Origin: Arthrobacter agilis
GTDB taxonomy: Bacteria > Actinomycetota > Actinomycetes > Actinomycetales > Micrococcaceae
DNA length: 64,000 bases
Assembly (NCBI RefSeq): GCF_002157505.1
Contig: NZ_NFSC01000031.1
Location: 186,001 to 250,000, forward strand
Direction of reading: 5' to 3'
Shown here: positions 55,846 through 63,947 of the stretch, one piece after another
How the letters are laid out: each line of letters begins with the position of its first letter
Numbering within the stretch: the first letter of the stretch is position 1
The notes under the pieces: generated by a model
The model's database searches: none
Told to the model about the DNA's origin: nothing
The model's input: only the letters and a program-made list of their open reading frames with translations
Made by a program: the position numbers and the translations under genes

Positions 55846-58493
55846 CACTCCCCGGCGTTGACCCCTCGTGGTCGACGTACATCGACGTGCCCTCCTCCAG
55901 TGCCGCGGACGCCCCGGGCACGAGCCATCGCTGGCACTACCTCGACAACGGGCTCGGCCGGGACGGCACCGGCAGCGCGAAGGGGACGCTCCTGTGCGTC
56001 CACGGCAACCCGACGTGGTCCTACCTGTGGCGGAGCTATCTCGCCGCCGGGCTGGAGGCCGGGTGGCGCGTGATCGCCGTCGACCAGCTCGATATGGGCT
56101 ACTCCGAGCGGACGGGCGCGTTCCGCCGCCTCGAGCACCGCATCACCGACCTCGAGGACTTCGTCGGTGCGGTCGGCCTCCCGGGTCCCGTGGTCACGGT
56201 GGGGCACGACTGGGGCGGCGTCGTCAGCCTCGGCTACGCGAACCGCAACCGGGACGACCTCGCCGGAGTCATCCTGACCAATACGGCCATCCACCAGAAT
56301 CCCGACCGACCGATCCCGGCTCCGCTGCGGCTCGCGCTCGCCCCGGGCGTGCACGGGCTCGGCACCAGGACCAGCACGGCATTCCTGGACGTGACCCTGT
56401 CCCTCGCCCGGCCCGCCCTGGACCGGGACGTACGCCGCGCGTTCCGGGACCCCTACCGCACCGCGGCCGCCCGCCAGGGCATCGCGAACTTCGTCTCCGA
56501 CATCCCCGCCGACGCATCCCACCCGAGTTACGGCGCCCTCACCACGACGGCGGAGGGGATCCGCAGCCTCGACGTGCCCGTCCTGATGATGTGGGGCCCG
56601 CACGATCCGATCTTCTCCGACCCCTACCTCGAGGACCTCGCCCGCCGGATGCCGCACGCGGACATCCACCGTTTCGAGCGGGCCGGCCACCTCGTGCAGG
56701 AGGACGCCGACACGGCGTCGACGGCCATGGAGTGGCTCGGGATCCGCTCCATCGGGGTAGCCGGCTCGGAGACGGTGCGGGACTCTGCCCGACAGGATGT
56801 CCAGCAGGATCCTCGGCGGTCTTTCCAGCAGGACACCGCCTACCTGCCGCTGGGCGCACGCATCCCGGAACTGGCGGCCGGTTCCGCAGGGACCACGACC
56901 GCGGTCGCCGAGCTGACGGCCGCCGGGACGCGCACGCTGTCCTGGCGCGAGCTCGACGACGACATCCGCGCGGTCGCCGGCGGCCTCACCGCACTCGGTG
57001 TCGGCGCGGGCAGCAGGGTGAGCCTGCTCGTCCCGCCCGGTGTGGACCTGACTGTCCTGATCTATGCGTGCCTCCGGATCGGCGCGGTGATCGTCGTCGC
57101 GGACGCCGGACTCGGGGCACGCGGCCTCAGCCGGGCCGTGAAGGGTTCCGCGCCCGACGTCGTCATCGGCATCGAGCGGGCACTCCTCGCTGCGCGTGCC
57201 TTCGGCTGGCCGGGGCGCCGGATCAGCGTCGCTCCCCTGTCGCCGGCGAGGCGGACCGCGCTGCGGGTCGAGGCCTCACTGAACGACCTGCGCGCCGCCC
57301 GTCCCACGGACCCGCCGGCGGCCGCGCCTGACGCCGACGCCGACGCCGCCATCCTCTTCACGTCCGGTTCCACAGGGCCGGCCAAGGGCGTGGTGTACAC
57401 GCACCGGCAGCTCTCCGCCATGCGAGACGCCGTCGAGACCACTCTCGGACTGGGACCGGGAGCCGCGCTCGTCGCGGGCTTCGCCCCCTTCGCCCTGCTG
57501 GGTCCCGCCCTCGGCGCGACGTCGGTGACGCCCGACATGGATGTCACCGCTCCCGGAACCCTGACCGCCCAGGCGCTGGCCGATGCAGCCGCGGCCATCG
57601 ACGCGACCGTTGTCTTCGCGTCTCCCGCGGCCCTGCGGAACGTCCTGGCGACTTCGGCCGACGTCACCGCACCCGGGCGGGCGGCCCTGGGCAGGATCTC
57701 CCTTCTGCTCTCCGCCGGCGCGCCGGTTCCCGTCCCGCTCCTGGACGCCCTGCAGGACCTCGTCCCGTCCGCCGTGCTCCACACGCCCTACGGCATGACC
57801 GAATCGCTGCTCGTCGCGGACATCGATCTGACGGGGATCCATGCCGCAGCGGCGGCAAGCGGGCTCGAGGGCGCCGGCAACGGCGTCTGCGTCGGGCGTC
57901 CGGTCCCCGGTGCCCGTGCCGCGGTCAGCCCCCTCGACGGCACAGGCGCGGCGACGGGAGAACCGACCACCGCCCCCGGGGTGACCGGAGAGATCCTCGT
58001 CGACGCCCCGCACGTCAAGGACCGCTACTTCCGCCTGTGGAGGACACAGCAGGAGTCCTCCCGCACCCCTCCGTGGCACCGCACGGGCGACGTCGGCCAC
58101 TTCGACGCCGAAGGACGCCTGTGGGTCGAAGGCCGGCTGGGCCATGTCGTGACAGCGGCGGGAGGCGTCCTGACCCCGGTCGGGCTCGAGCAGGCACTGG
58201 AGGAACTCGACGGAGTGCACCTCGCCGCCGTCGTCGGCGTCGGACCCGTCGGCACCCAGGCCGTCGTGGCCGTCCTCCAGACGGAGACGGCAGGACGGCG
58301 CCCGCGGCTGGCCGACCCACCACTCGCGGCAGCTGCCCGGGCGGCCGCACGGGACCGCGGCGTGGACCTCGCGGCCATTCTCGCCGTGCCCGCACTGCCG
58401 GTGGACATCCGCCACAATGCAAAGATCGACCGGACCCGCGTCGCCGCATGGAGCAGCCGCTTCCTGTCGGGCGGACGGGCAGGATCCCTGTGA
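55839..58493 (+). CDS. oleBC: OleBC fusion: beta-lactone decarboxylase plus beta-lactone synthetase
   Basis: An 884-residue fusion. Residues 1 to about 305 are OleB, a haloalkane-dehalogenase-like hydrolase: HGNPTWSYLWR, nucleophile D124 in GHDWGG, acid candidate D256, and H284 in RAGHLVQED; it releases CO2 from the beta-lactone to give the cis-alkene. Residues about 325-884 are OleC, an AMP-forming enzyme closing a beta-hydroxy acid to the lactone: FTSGSTGPAKG (507-517), YGMTE, and the closing Lys region near HNAKIDRTRV. A Gln/Arg-rich linker joins them. GTG at 55839 has GGAG 5 nt upstream. The same fusion is known in Micrococcus luteus. Confidence 0.92.
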   Translation: MVALPGVDPSWSTYIDVPSSSAADAPGTSHRWHYLDNGLGRDGTGSAKGTLLCVHGNPTWSYLWRSYLAAGLEAGWRVIAVDQLDMGYSERTGAFRRLEHRITDLEDFVGAVGLPGPVVTVGHDWGGVVSLGYANRNRDDLAGVILTNTAIHQNPDRPIPAPLRLALAPGVHGLGTRTSTAFLDVTLSLARPALDRDVRRAFRDPYRTAAARQGIANFVSDIPADASHPSYGALTTTAEGIRSLDVPVLMMWGPHDPIFSDPYLEDLARRMPHADIHRFERAGHLVQEDADTASTAMEWLGIRSIGVAGSETVRDSARQDVQQDPRRSFQQDTAYLPLGARIPELAAGSAGTTTAVAELTAAGTRTLSWRELDDDIRAVAGGLTALGVGAGSRVSLLVPPGVDLTVLIYACLRIGAVIVVADAGLGARGLSRAVKGSAPDVVIGIERALLAARAFGWPGRRISVAPLSPARRTALRVEASLNDLRAARPTDPPAAAPDADADAAILFTSGSTGPAKGVVYTHRQLSAMRDAVETTLGLGPGAALVAGFAPFALLGPALGATSVTPDMDVTAPGTLTAQALADAAAAIDATVVFASPAALRNVLATSADVTAPGRAALGRISLLLSAGAPVPVPLLDALQDLVPSAVLHTPYGMTESLLVADIDLTGIHAAAAASGLEGAGNGVCVGRPVPGARAAVSPLDGTGAATGEPTTAPGVTGEILVDAPHVKDRYFRLWRTQQESSRTPPWHRTGDVGHFDAEGRLWVEGRLGHVVTAAGGVLTPVGLEQALEELDGVHLAAVVGVGPVGTQAVVAVLQTETAGRRPRLADPPLAAAARAAARDRGVDLAAILAVPALPVDIRHNAKIDRTRVAAWSSRFLSGGRAGSL

Positions 58494-59458
58494 CCGTCCT
58501 CGTGACGGGGGCCAGCGGCATGCTGGGCCGGACCGTCGCGGAACACCTCCTGGCCGGCGGTTCCCCGGTGCGGTGCTTCCAGCGCCGTCCGTCCGGCATC
58601 GACGGGGTCGAGGAGCTCCTCGGCTCGATCGGGGACGCCGGGGCGGTCACGGCAGCGGTCCAGGGCTGCGATGCCGTGATCCACCTCGCCGCGAAGGTCT
58701 CCTTCACCGGGACGCCCGCCGAGTTCGACCGCACGAACGTGGAGGGGACCCGGCTCCTGCTCGACGCGGCGCAGGACGCCGGCGCCACCGACGTCGTGTA
58801 CGTCTCCTCTCCGTCCGTCGCCCATGACGGGACGTCGCTGGTCGGCGCTCCGGCCGGCCCCGCCGAACCGGAGTACGCGCGCGGACACTATGCACGGACC
58901 AAGGCGGCGGCGGAGCTGCTCGCCCTTGCGCGCTCGACGCCGGAGTTCCGCGTGGCGGCAGTGCGGCCGCACATCGTATGGGGACCGGGCGACACACAAC
59001 TCGTCGAGCGCGTCATCGAGCGGGCCCGGCGCGGCCGCCTGCCGCTGCTCGACGGCGGTACCGCACTCATCGACACCACCTATGTGGACAACGCGGCGTC
59101 GGCCATCGTCGCCTGCCTCCACCGGATGCAGGCCGCGCAGGGGCAGGCGTTCGTGGTCACGAACGGCGAGCCGCGCCCCATCGCGGAGCTGCTGGACGGC
59201 ATCTGCCGCTCCGGCGGCGTCCAGCCGCCCGCATGGTCGGTGCCGGGGGCACTGGCCCGGAGCGCCGGCGCCGTCATCGAACGGGCATGGTTGGCACTCG
59301 GACGCGCGGAGGAGCCCCCCATGACCCGCTTCCTGGCCGAACAGCTCTCCACCGCGCACTGGTTCGACCAGCGGCACACCCGGGCGGTGCTGGACTGGCA
59401 GCCGTCGGTCAGCATCGAGGAGGGCCTGGAGCGGCTCGCCGCACACTACCGCGGCTGA
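58490..59458 (+). CDS. oleD: OleD, NADPH-dependent 2-alkyl-3-ketoalkanoic acid reductase
   Basis: A 322-residue extended short-chain dehydrogenase. The Rossmann motif is TGASGMLG (residues 6-13) and the catalytic Tyr-Lys pair is in HYARTKAAAE (YxxxK, about residues 126-130), with Ser in VYVSSPS. It reduces the OleA product to the beta-hydroxy acid used by OleC. The GTG overlaps the oleBC stop by 4 nt with AGGA upstream, so the whole operon is translationally coupled. A 17-bp terminator follows. Confidence 0.9.
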   Translation: MTVLVTGASGMLGRTVAEHLLAGGSPVRCFQRRPSGIDGVEELLGSIGDAGAVTAAVQGCDAVIHLAAKVSFTGTPAEFDRTNVEGTRLLLDAAQDAGATDVVYVSSPSVAHDGTSLVGAPAGPAEPEYARGHYARTKAAAELLALARSTPEFRVAAVRPHIVWGPGDTQLVERVIERARRGRLPLLDGGTALIDTTYVDNAASAIVACLHRMQAAQGQAFVVTNGEPRPIAELLDGICRSGGVQPPAWSVPGALARSAGAVIERAWLALGRAEEPPMTRFLAEQLSTAHWFDQRHTRAVLDWQPSVSIEEGLERLAAHYRG

Positions 59459-59496
59459 CCCCGGCACCTGGAACCGACAGAACTGACAGAACCGAC

Positions 59497-59533
59497 AAGG
59501 AAGGGCGGGATGCTGTGCATCCCGCCCTTCCTT
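59497..59533. terminator. Bidirectional terminator between oleD and the NlpC/P60 gene
   Basis: A perfect 17-bp stem (59497-59513 with 59517-59533), loop TGT, with AAGG/CCTT ends, between converging genes. It is preceded by three 9-bp near-repeats (AACCGACAG-type, 59472-59498). Confidence 0.85.
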
Positions 59534-59570
59534 CGTATCGTCCTGGTACCGGCGCAGGGCCGGTACAGGG

Positions 59571-60428
59571 TTATCGCGTGTAGTAGCCGTCCACCGACAT
59601 GGCGTTGACCGAGTGCACGAGCGTTCCCTGCGAGGGGTTGAGCGCGCTGATCATCTGGCCGTTGCCGAGGTAGATACCGACGTGGCTGCCGCCGTTCTGG
59701 CTCACCAGGTCGCCCGGCTGGGGGTTGCTGGTGGGCGTCAGGGCGGCGAACTGGGACCAGGTGGTGCGCGGCAGGCTGATGCCGTTCTGCGCGTAGACCC
59801 ACTGCACGAAGCCGGAGCAGTCCCAGGCGCCGAAGGAGGTGCCACCGTAGACGTAGGCCGAGCCGAGGCCCTGCATCGCCGTCGCGGTGATGCCGCTGGT
59901 CGCTACCGGTGCGATCGATGCGGACTGCGTGCTGAGGCCCGTCGAGTTACCTGCCGGAGCAGCTGCGGGAGCCGCTACGGGTGCAGCTACGGGAGCCGCG
60001 ACCGGTGCGGCGACGATGGCTGCAGACTGGGCCGAGTACTGCTGGGGTGCAGCCGAACCGCCGAGGGAGATCGACTGGCCGGGGTAGATGATCGAGCTGT
60101 ACCCGAGGCCGTTGGCCGTGAAGACGGCCTGGAGGCTCACGCCGTGGGCTGCTGCAATGCTCCCGAGGGTGTCACCGGCCTTGACGGTGTAGGTACCTGC
60201 CGCAACGGTGGTCGCCGCTGCCGGCGTGCTGGCGGACTGGACGCTGATCTCGCCGGCGGCGCTTGCCGGAAGCGCTGCACCGAGCATGATGCCGGAAGCG
60301 GCAACGACGACGGCGGCGGGCTTGCCGGCCACGGAAGCAGTGGCGCTGACCGCGCGGGATGCCGTGACGAGGGGGTTGATGCGCGTGGGGACAGCCCGGT
60401 GGCGCGCGAAATGGCTCTTCTTGGACAT
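59571..60428 (-). CDS. Secreted LysM and NlpC/P60 cell-wall hydrolase
   Basis: A 285-residue exported endopeptidase. A long signal region with basic start (KKSHFARHRAVPTRIN) leads to a hydrophobic segment and ASAA cleavage site (about residues 40-60). One LysM domain (YTVKAGDTLGSIAAAHGVSLQAVFTANGL) binds peptidoglycan. A Pro/Ala linker with repeated APVA units precedes the NlpC/P60 domain: catalytic Cys in AWDCSGFVQWVY, His in GSHVGIYLG. ATG at 60428 has AAAGG upstream. The 5' leader carries a c-di-AMP riboswitch, so expression should respond to osmotic and wall signals. Confidence 0.92.
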   Translation of the reverse strand: MSKKSHFARHRAVPTRINPLVTASRAVSATASVAGKPAAVVVAASGIMLGAALPASAAGEISVQSASTPAAATTVAAGTYTVKAGDTLGSIAAAHGVSLQAVFTANGLGYSSIIYPGQSISLGGSAAPQQYSAQSAAIVAAPVAAPVAAPVAAPAAAPAGNSTGLSTQSASIAPVATSGITATAMQGLGSAYVYGGTSFGAWDCSGFVQWVYAQNGISLPRTTWSQFAALTPTSNPQPGDLVSQNGGSHVGIYLGNGQMISALNPSQGTLVHSVNAMSVDGYYTR

Positions 60429-60440
60429 GCTGTTGCCTTT

Positions 60441-60605
60441 CCCAATGCCTACGAAGTTAGCTGTCGGGTTCGGATGGGACATCCGGACACGTTTCTCGCA
60501 GACCATCGCCCCCGCTGGTCTACGCGCGTCTTAACCCCAAGGACTCACAGGTGAGTCCGCTATTGGTTCCCCCGCCCCTGTCGAACGTGTTGAGCGAACG
60601 GTCCA
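60441..60605 (-). promoter_or_regulatory. c-di-AMP (ydaO/yuaA) riboswitch
   Basis: On the minus strand the leader shows the class consensus: GACAGGGGCGGGGGAACC near the 5' part, then a CGGACTC-ACCT-GTGAGTCC-GGGGTTAA hairpin region, and the hallmark 3' end CCCGACAGCTAACTTCGTAGGC just before the ribosome site. This class switches wall-hydrolase and osmolyte genes off when c-di-AMP is high, and often precedes NlpC/P60 genes in actinobacteria. The 5' edge is approximate. Confidence 0.85.
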
Positions 60606-60672
60606 TCCTCATCGACAGGGTTAGGCAGTGCGAGGATGGGCGCCCGTCCGTGGTGGACCGGGCGCGGGCTTA

Positions 60673-60701
60673 ACCGTACGCGGTGAAACGCGTCTTGTCA
60701 C
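60673..60701 (-). promoter_or_regulatory. Probable promoter of the riboswitch-NlpC/P60 transcript
   Basis: Minus-strand -35-like GTGACA (60696-60701), 17-bp spacer, -10-like TACGGT (60673-60678). It would give a leader of about 238 nt containing the riboswitch. A hairpin with CCATCCTC/GAGGATGG arms lies between promoter and riboswitch. Apart from these, 60429-60747 shows no gene. Confidence 0.45.
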
Positions 60702-60747
60702 GTTTGGGTCACGAACCTCGCATTCCGACGCGCTGTCGGAGGCTCGG

Positions 60748-61722
60748 CTACGATCGCGCGTTGCGCGGTCTGGGCTGGCAGAACGGGCAGAGGAAGGACG
60801 ACCGGTTCATGAATGCTTCCCGTCGCAGGAGGGTCGTGCGGCCCGCCGAGGCGCACCGGCGGCAGGGCTGACCGGCACGCCCGTAGGCTTCAAGGTCGCG
60901 CGCGAAGTAGCCGGACGCGCCGTTGACGTTGACGTACAGCGAGTCGAAACTGGTGCCTCCGGCCTCCAGGGCCCGCTGCATCACGGTGGTGACCGCCTCG
61001 ACGATGCGGAGCGTATCCGGCCGGCGGAGAGTGTCGGTGGGACGCGCGTAGTGCAGCCTCGCTGCCCACAGTGCCTCATCGGCATAGATGTTCCCGATGC
61101 CGGAGATGAGGCCCTGGTCGAGGAGTGCGCGCTTGAGGCTGGTCTTCCGCTCCCGGAGCCGGCGGTGGAAGGACTCCGCGGAGAACGCCGGGTCGAGGGG
61201 ATCGCGGGCGATATGCGCGGCCTGGCGGGGAATGAGCGGGAGGCTTCCGCCCCCGAGTCCGCCCGGCCGGCCATCCGGCGTCGGCTCGAGGTCGGTCACG
61301 AACATGCCGCCGAAGATCCGCTGGTCCACGAAACGCAGGTCTGCCGGAAGCGGAGTGCCGTCGGCATCGGTCGCGGCGGAGAGCCTCAGCCGGACCTTCA
61401 GGTGCTTCTCCAGCGGGGCGTCGGGCTCCTCGATGAGCAGTTGTCCGCTCATCCCGAGATGGGCCATGAGGGCGGTGGAAGGAGCGGTGGAGGGAGTGCT
61501 GCGAGGGCCGCCCGGATCCTCGAGGATCATCCAGAGGAACTTCCCGCGGCGGACGACGTCGGTCACTCGGGCACCCGTGACGTTACCGCGAAAATCCTCG
61601 ACCCCGTCGACATGCCGTCGAAGCGATCGCACGTCGAGGACGTCGACGTCCTCGACGGTCCGCCCTGTCACCCAGCGCGCCAGGCCTCGGCGTACCACCT
61701 CGACCTCGGGGAGTTCAGGCAC
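60748..61722 (-). CDS. mutM: Formamidopyrimidine-DNA glycosylase
   Basis: A 324-residue DNA repair enzyme removing 8-oxoguanine and FapyG. After the initiator the mature Pro2 and Glu3 lead [13 protein letters not shown]; the Lys for beta-elimination is in the early barrel (GKFLWMIL). The H2TH region is [18 protein letters not shown], and the C-terminal zinc finger has CRRC and CPFC with the [13 protein letters not shown]rg. The protein carries inserts that lengthen it compared with Escherichia coli (269). GTG abuts the rnc stop (TGA-GTG), so translation is coupled. Confidence 0.95.
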   Translation of the reverse strand: MPELPEVEVVRRGLARWVTGRTVEDVDVLDVRSLRRHVDGVEDFRGNVTGARVTDVVRRGKFLWMILEDPGGPRSTPSTAPSTALMAHLGMSGQLLIEEPDAPLEKHLKVRLRLSAATDADGTPLPADLRFVDQRIFGGMFVTDLEPTPDGRPGGLGGGSLPLIPRQAAHIARDPLDPAFSAESFHRRLRERKTSLKRALLDQGLISGIGNIYADEALWAARLHYARPTDTLRRPDTLRIVEAVTTVMQRALEAGGTSFDSLYVNVNGASGYFARDLEAYGRAGQPCRRCASAGRTTLLRREAFMNRSSFLCPFCQPRPRNARS

Positions 61723-62463
61723 TCAGGCACTGTCCGCGGAGGAACCGCCGGCCGGTTCGGGCCTCGGATCGGCTGACGCACCGGGTGCGTCGGCAAGGAG
61801 TTTCCACGACTCGGCCGCCGCCGCCTGCTCCGCCTCCTTCTTGGAATGCCCGCAGCCGGAGCCGTATTCGACGCCGCCGATCACCAGGCGCGCCGTGAAG
61901 GTGCGGGCGTGGTCGGGACCGGTCCCATCGACCTGGTAGTCGATCAGCCCCAGGCGGCGGGCGGCGGCGGTCTCCTGGATACGGGTCTTCCAGTCGGTGC
62001 CCTCCCCGAGGACCGCGGAATCGCGCAGGAGCGGTCCGATGAGCCGCATGACCATCGCGCGGGCGGTCTCGATCCCGTGGCTCAGGTACGCCGCTCCGAT
62101 CACGGCTTCCATGGTGTCCGCGAGGATGGAGGCCTTGTCGCGGCCGTTGGTGAGCTTCTCCCCCTGGCCGAGCAGCACGTAGTTGCCGAGATCGAGGGCG
62201 CGGGCCACCCCCGCCAGCGCCTTGGTGCTGACGACGGCGGAGCGCCGCTTCGCGAGTTCACCCTCGGACAGTCCGGGATTGTCCCGGTACAGCGCGTCCG
62301 TCACGGACAGGCCGAGCACGGAGTCGCCGAGGAACTCCAGGCGCTCGTTCGTGGGGATCCCGCCCTGTTCGTAGGCGTAGGACCGGTGCGTCAGGGCAAG
62401 ACGAAGCGTCTCGGTGTCGATATCGACACCGAGACGCTTCGTGAGTTCTGCTGTATTCTTCAC
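61723..62463 (-). CDS. rnc: Ribonuclease III
   Basis: A 246-residue double-strand-specific endoribonuclease. The RNase III signature is NERLEFLGDSVLGL (about residues 39-52), with the second catalytic acids in DTMEAVIGAAYL (about 117-126). The dsRNA-binding domain (about 155-222) ends GHSKKEAEQAAAAESWKLL. A Pro/Ser tail follows. The start is GTG with a weak ribosome site. Codons 8-21 form a 42-bp perfect palindrome, so the mRNA 5' end can fold into a long duplex that the enzyme itself may cut. Confidence 0.95.
   Translation of the reverse strand: MKNTAELTKRLGVDIDTETLRLALTHRSYAYEQGGIPTNERLEFLGDSVLGLSVTDALYRDNPGLSEGELAKRRSAVVSTKALAGVARALDLGNYVLLGQGEKLTNGRDKASILADTMEAVIGAAYLSHGIETARAMVMRLIGPLLRDSAVLGEGTDWKTRIQETAAARRLGLIDYQVDGTGPDHARTFTARLVIGGVEYGSGCGHSKKEAEQAAAAESWKLLADAPGASADPRPEPAGGSSADSA
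62401..62442. repeat. 42-bp perfect palindrome in the rnc 5' coding region
   Basis: Every base from 62401 to 62442 is paired with its mirror partner around the centre at 62421/62422, with no spacer. It starts 21 nt after the first base of rnc and covers codons 8-21. In RNA it would give a hairpin of about 19 bp. Confidence 0.97.
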
Positions 62464-62495
62464 AACCGCATCAGCTGATCCAGCATCGGACGGAT

Positions 62496-62525
62496 GCCTG
62501 CCGCAGCACCAGGCGTGCGGCAGGC
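62496..62525 (-). terminator. Hairpin in the rpmF-rnc spacer
   Basis: A 10-bp perfect stem (62496-62505 with 62516-62525) and 10-nt loop, 13 nt after the rpmF stop. No T-tract is seen; it may be a partial terminator or an end of the L32 mRNA. Confidence 0.5.
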
Positions 62526-62537
62526 TGCGGTCCGTTG

Positions 62538-62741
62538 TTAGACGTCGGCTACCTTGCGGCCCTTGTACTCAAGGAACAGCGGGGTACCGGCTGAGTCGGT
62601 GACAACCTTGGCCTGGTGGGCGAGGCTGTAGGTGACGCGGCCGTTCTCGATGGTCTTGACCAGCTTGGGCGCGGTTGCCTTCCACTGGGACCGGCGTGCA
62701 CGGGTATTCGCGCGGGACATCTTCCGCTTCGGGACAGCCAC
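62538..62741 (-). CDS. rpmF: 50S ribosomal protein L32
   Basis: A 67-residue ribosomal protein with the invariant start [20 protein letters not shown]. It lacks the zinc-binding Cys pairs of the C+ type, so it is the zinc-independent form. It starts 2 nt after the DUF177 gene, the usual yceD-rpmF pair. Confidence 0.96.
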   Translation of the reverse strand: MAVPKRKMSRANTRARRSQWKATAPKLVKTIENGRVTYSLAHQAKVVTDSAGTPLFLEYKGRKVADV

Positions 62742-62743
62742 GG

Positions 62744-63310
62744 CTAACTCTCTTCTCTCTCGTCTGACTCTGACTTGGTTGCCGCGTCATTCTCAGCGGC
62801 GGTGCCTGCCAGCCCGGCAAGGGCTGACCAGCGAGGATCCAAAACTTCATGGTGGTGGTCCGGATCATCGTTGAGCCGGGCTCCGCATTCGGAGCACAGA
62901 CCCTTGCAATCCTCCCGGCACACCGGCTGGAATGGCAGCGACGTAACCACTGCATCCCTCAGCACGGGTTCCAGATCGACCGAATCGTTCTCCACCCTGT
63001 GCTGTTCTTCGTCCTCTTCCACCGACAGCGACTGGGAGTCGCTGTAGAAGAAGAGCTCCTGGATGTCCACATCGCGGTCGAACCGCAGTGGCTCCAGGCA
63101 ACGGCCGCACTCGCCGGTTACCTCGACGTTTGCCGTTCCCGACACCAGGATTCCCTCGTGCACCGATTCGAACCGCAGGTCCAGTTCCATCTCGGAACCT
63201 TCCTGCACACCGATCAGTGCGACGCCGAAGTCCTTCGGTGCCGGTACATGTTCTTCAACTGTCCGCATGCTTCCCGGACTGCGTCCGAGATCCTTGACAC
63301 TGAAAGTCAA
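62744..63310 (-). CDS. DUF177 (YceD) family protein
   Basis: A protein of about 188 residues with [14 protein letters not shown] at the start, [10 protein letters not shown] (about residues 66-75) and C..C pairs [13 protein letters not shown] (about 130-142) that may bind a metal. The family is linked to 23S rRNA/ribosome assembly and always precedes rpmF. The listed start is a TTG at 63310 without a ribosome site. An in-frame ATT at 63332-63334, with AGGAG 5 nt before it, gives [16 protein letters not shown], which better fits related proteins; a true AUU start is possible. Confidence 0.87.
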   Translation of the reverse strand: MTFSVKDLGRSPGSMRTVEEHVPAPKDFGVALIGVQEGSEMELDLRFESVHEGILVSGTANVEVTGECGRCLEPLRFDRDVDIQELFFYSDSQSLSVEEDEEQHRVENDSVDLEPVLRDAVVTSLPFQPVCREDCKGLCSECGARLNDDPDHHHEVLDPRWSALAGLAGTAAENDAATKSESDEREES

Positions 63311-63425
63311 AGGCGAACTGAGATCGCTTTTAATGGTGACTCCTGTAGAACATATGACCGACGTACCATCTTAGCCTGATGAGGCGGGCAGTCCCAAAAC
63401 GCCGGGGCCGCCAGCAGGGTGCGGG

Positions 63426-63947
63426 TCACGCCTCTCCGGGGCGATCGTCGGCGTCCCGTTCCGTGCGTGGGTCCCCGTCGGACGGCACCAGGCGGCGGAA
63501 CACCGCGTCCGGGACGAACGGTCGCACATCGCCGCCGAGGAACGCGACCTCTTTGAGGAGCGTCGAGGAGACGTGCGCGAACTCGCTGCCCGTGGGCAGG
63601 AGGACGGTGTCGACGCCGGCGAGGTGGCGGTTCATCGTGGCCATGGGGAGTTCGTAGTCGAAATCGAGCCCGGACCTCAGTCCCTTCACGAGGGCCGTCG
63701 CGCCATGCTCCCTGCAGAAGTCGGCCAGGAGGCCGGAGCCCATCGGGAGCACCGTGACCCCGCTGAGGTGGGAGAGGCTCCCCGCACAGAACGCGATGCG
63801 GTCGTCCAGGGGGAACCGGTACTTCTTCGCATAGTTCGTCGACACCGCGACGATCACCTCGTCGAACAGGCGGGCGGCCCGGCTGATGATCTCGATGTGT
63901 CCGTTGTGGAGGGGATCGAAGGATCCGGGGCAGACGGCGCGGCTCAT
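63426..63947 (-). CDS. coaD: Phosphopantetheine adenylyltransferase
   Basis: A 173-residue nucleotidyltransferase making dephospho-CoA from 4'-phosphopantetheine and ATP. The HxGH-type site is FDPLHNGHIEII (about residues 10-21), and the second motif is PTGSEFAHVSSTLLKEV (ISSxxxR-like). CSG of GSFDPLHNGH and LRSGLDFDYELPMA also match. ATG at 63947 follows GGGGG. The C-terminal tail is short and acidic. CoA from this pathway feeds the fatty-acid and Ole enzymes. Confidence 0.95.
   Translation of the reverse strand: MSRAVCPGSFDPLHNGHIEIISRAARLFDEVIVAVSTNYAKKYRFPLDDRIAFCAGSLSHLSGVTVLPMGSGLLADFCREHGATALVKGLRSGLDFDYELPMATMNRHLAGVDTVLLPTGSEFAHVSSTLLKEVAFLGGDVRPFVPDAVFRRLVPSDGDPRTERDADDRPGEA

Noticed and set aside
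59472-59498. Three 9-bp near-repeats as a possible CRISPR or binding array
   Set aside because: Too short and without spacers; best seen as local duplication next to the terminator.
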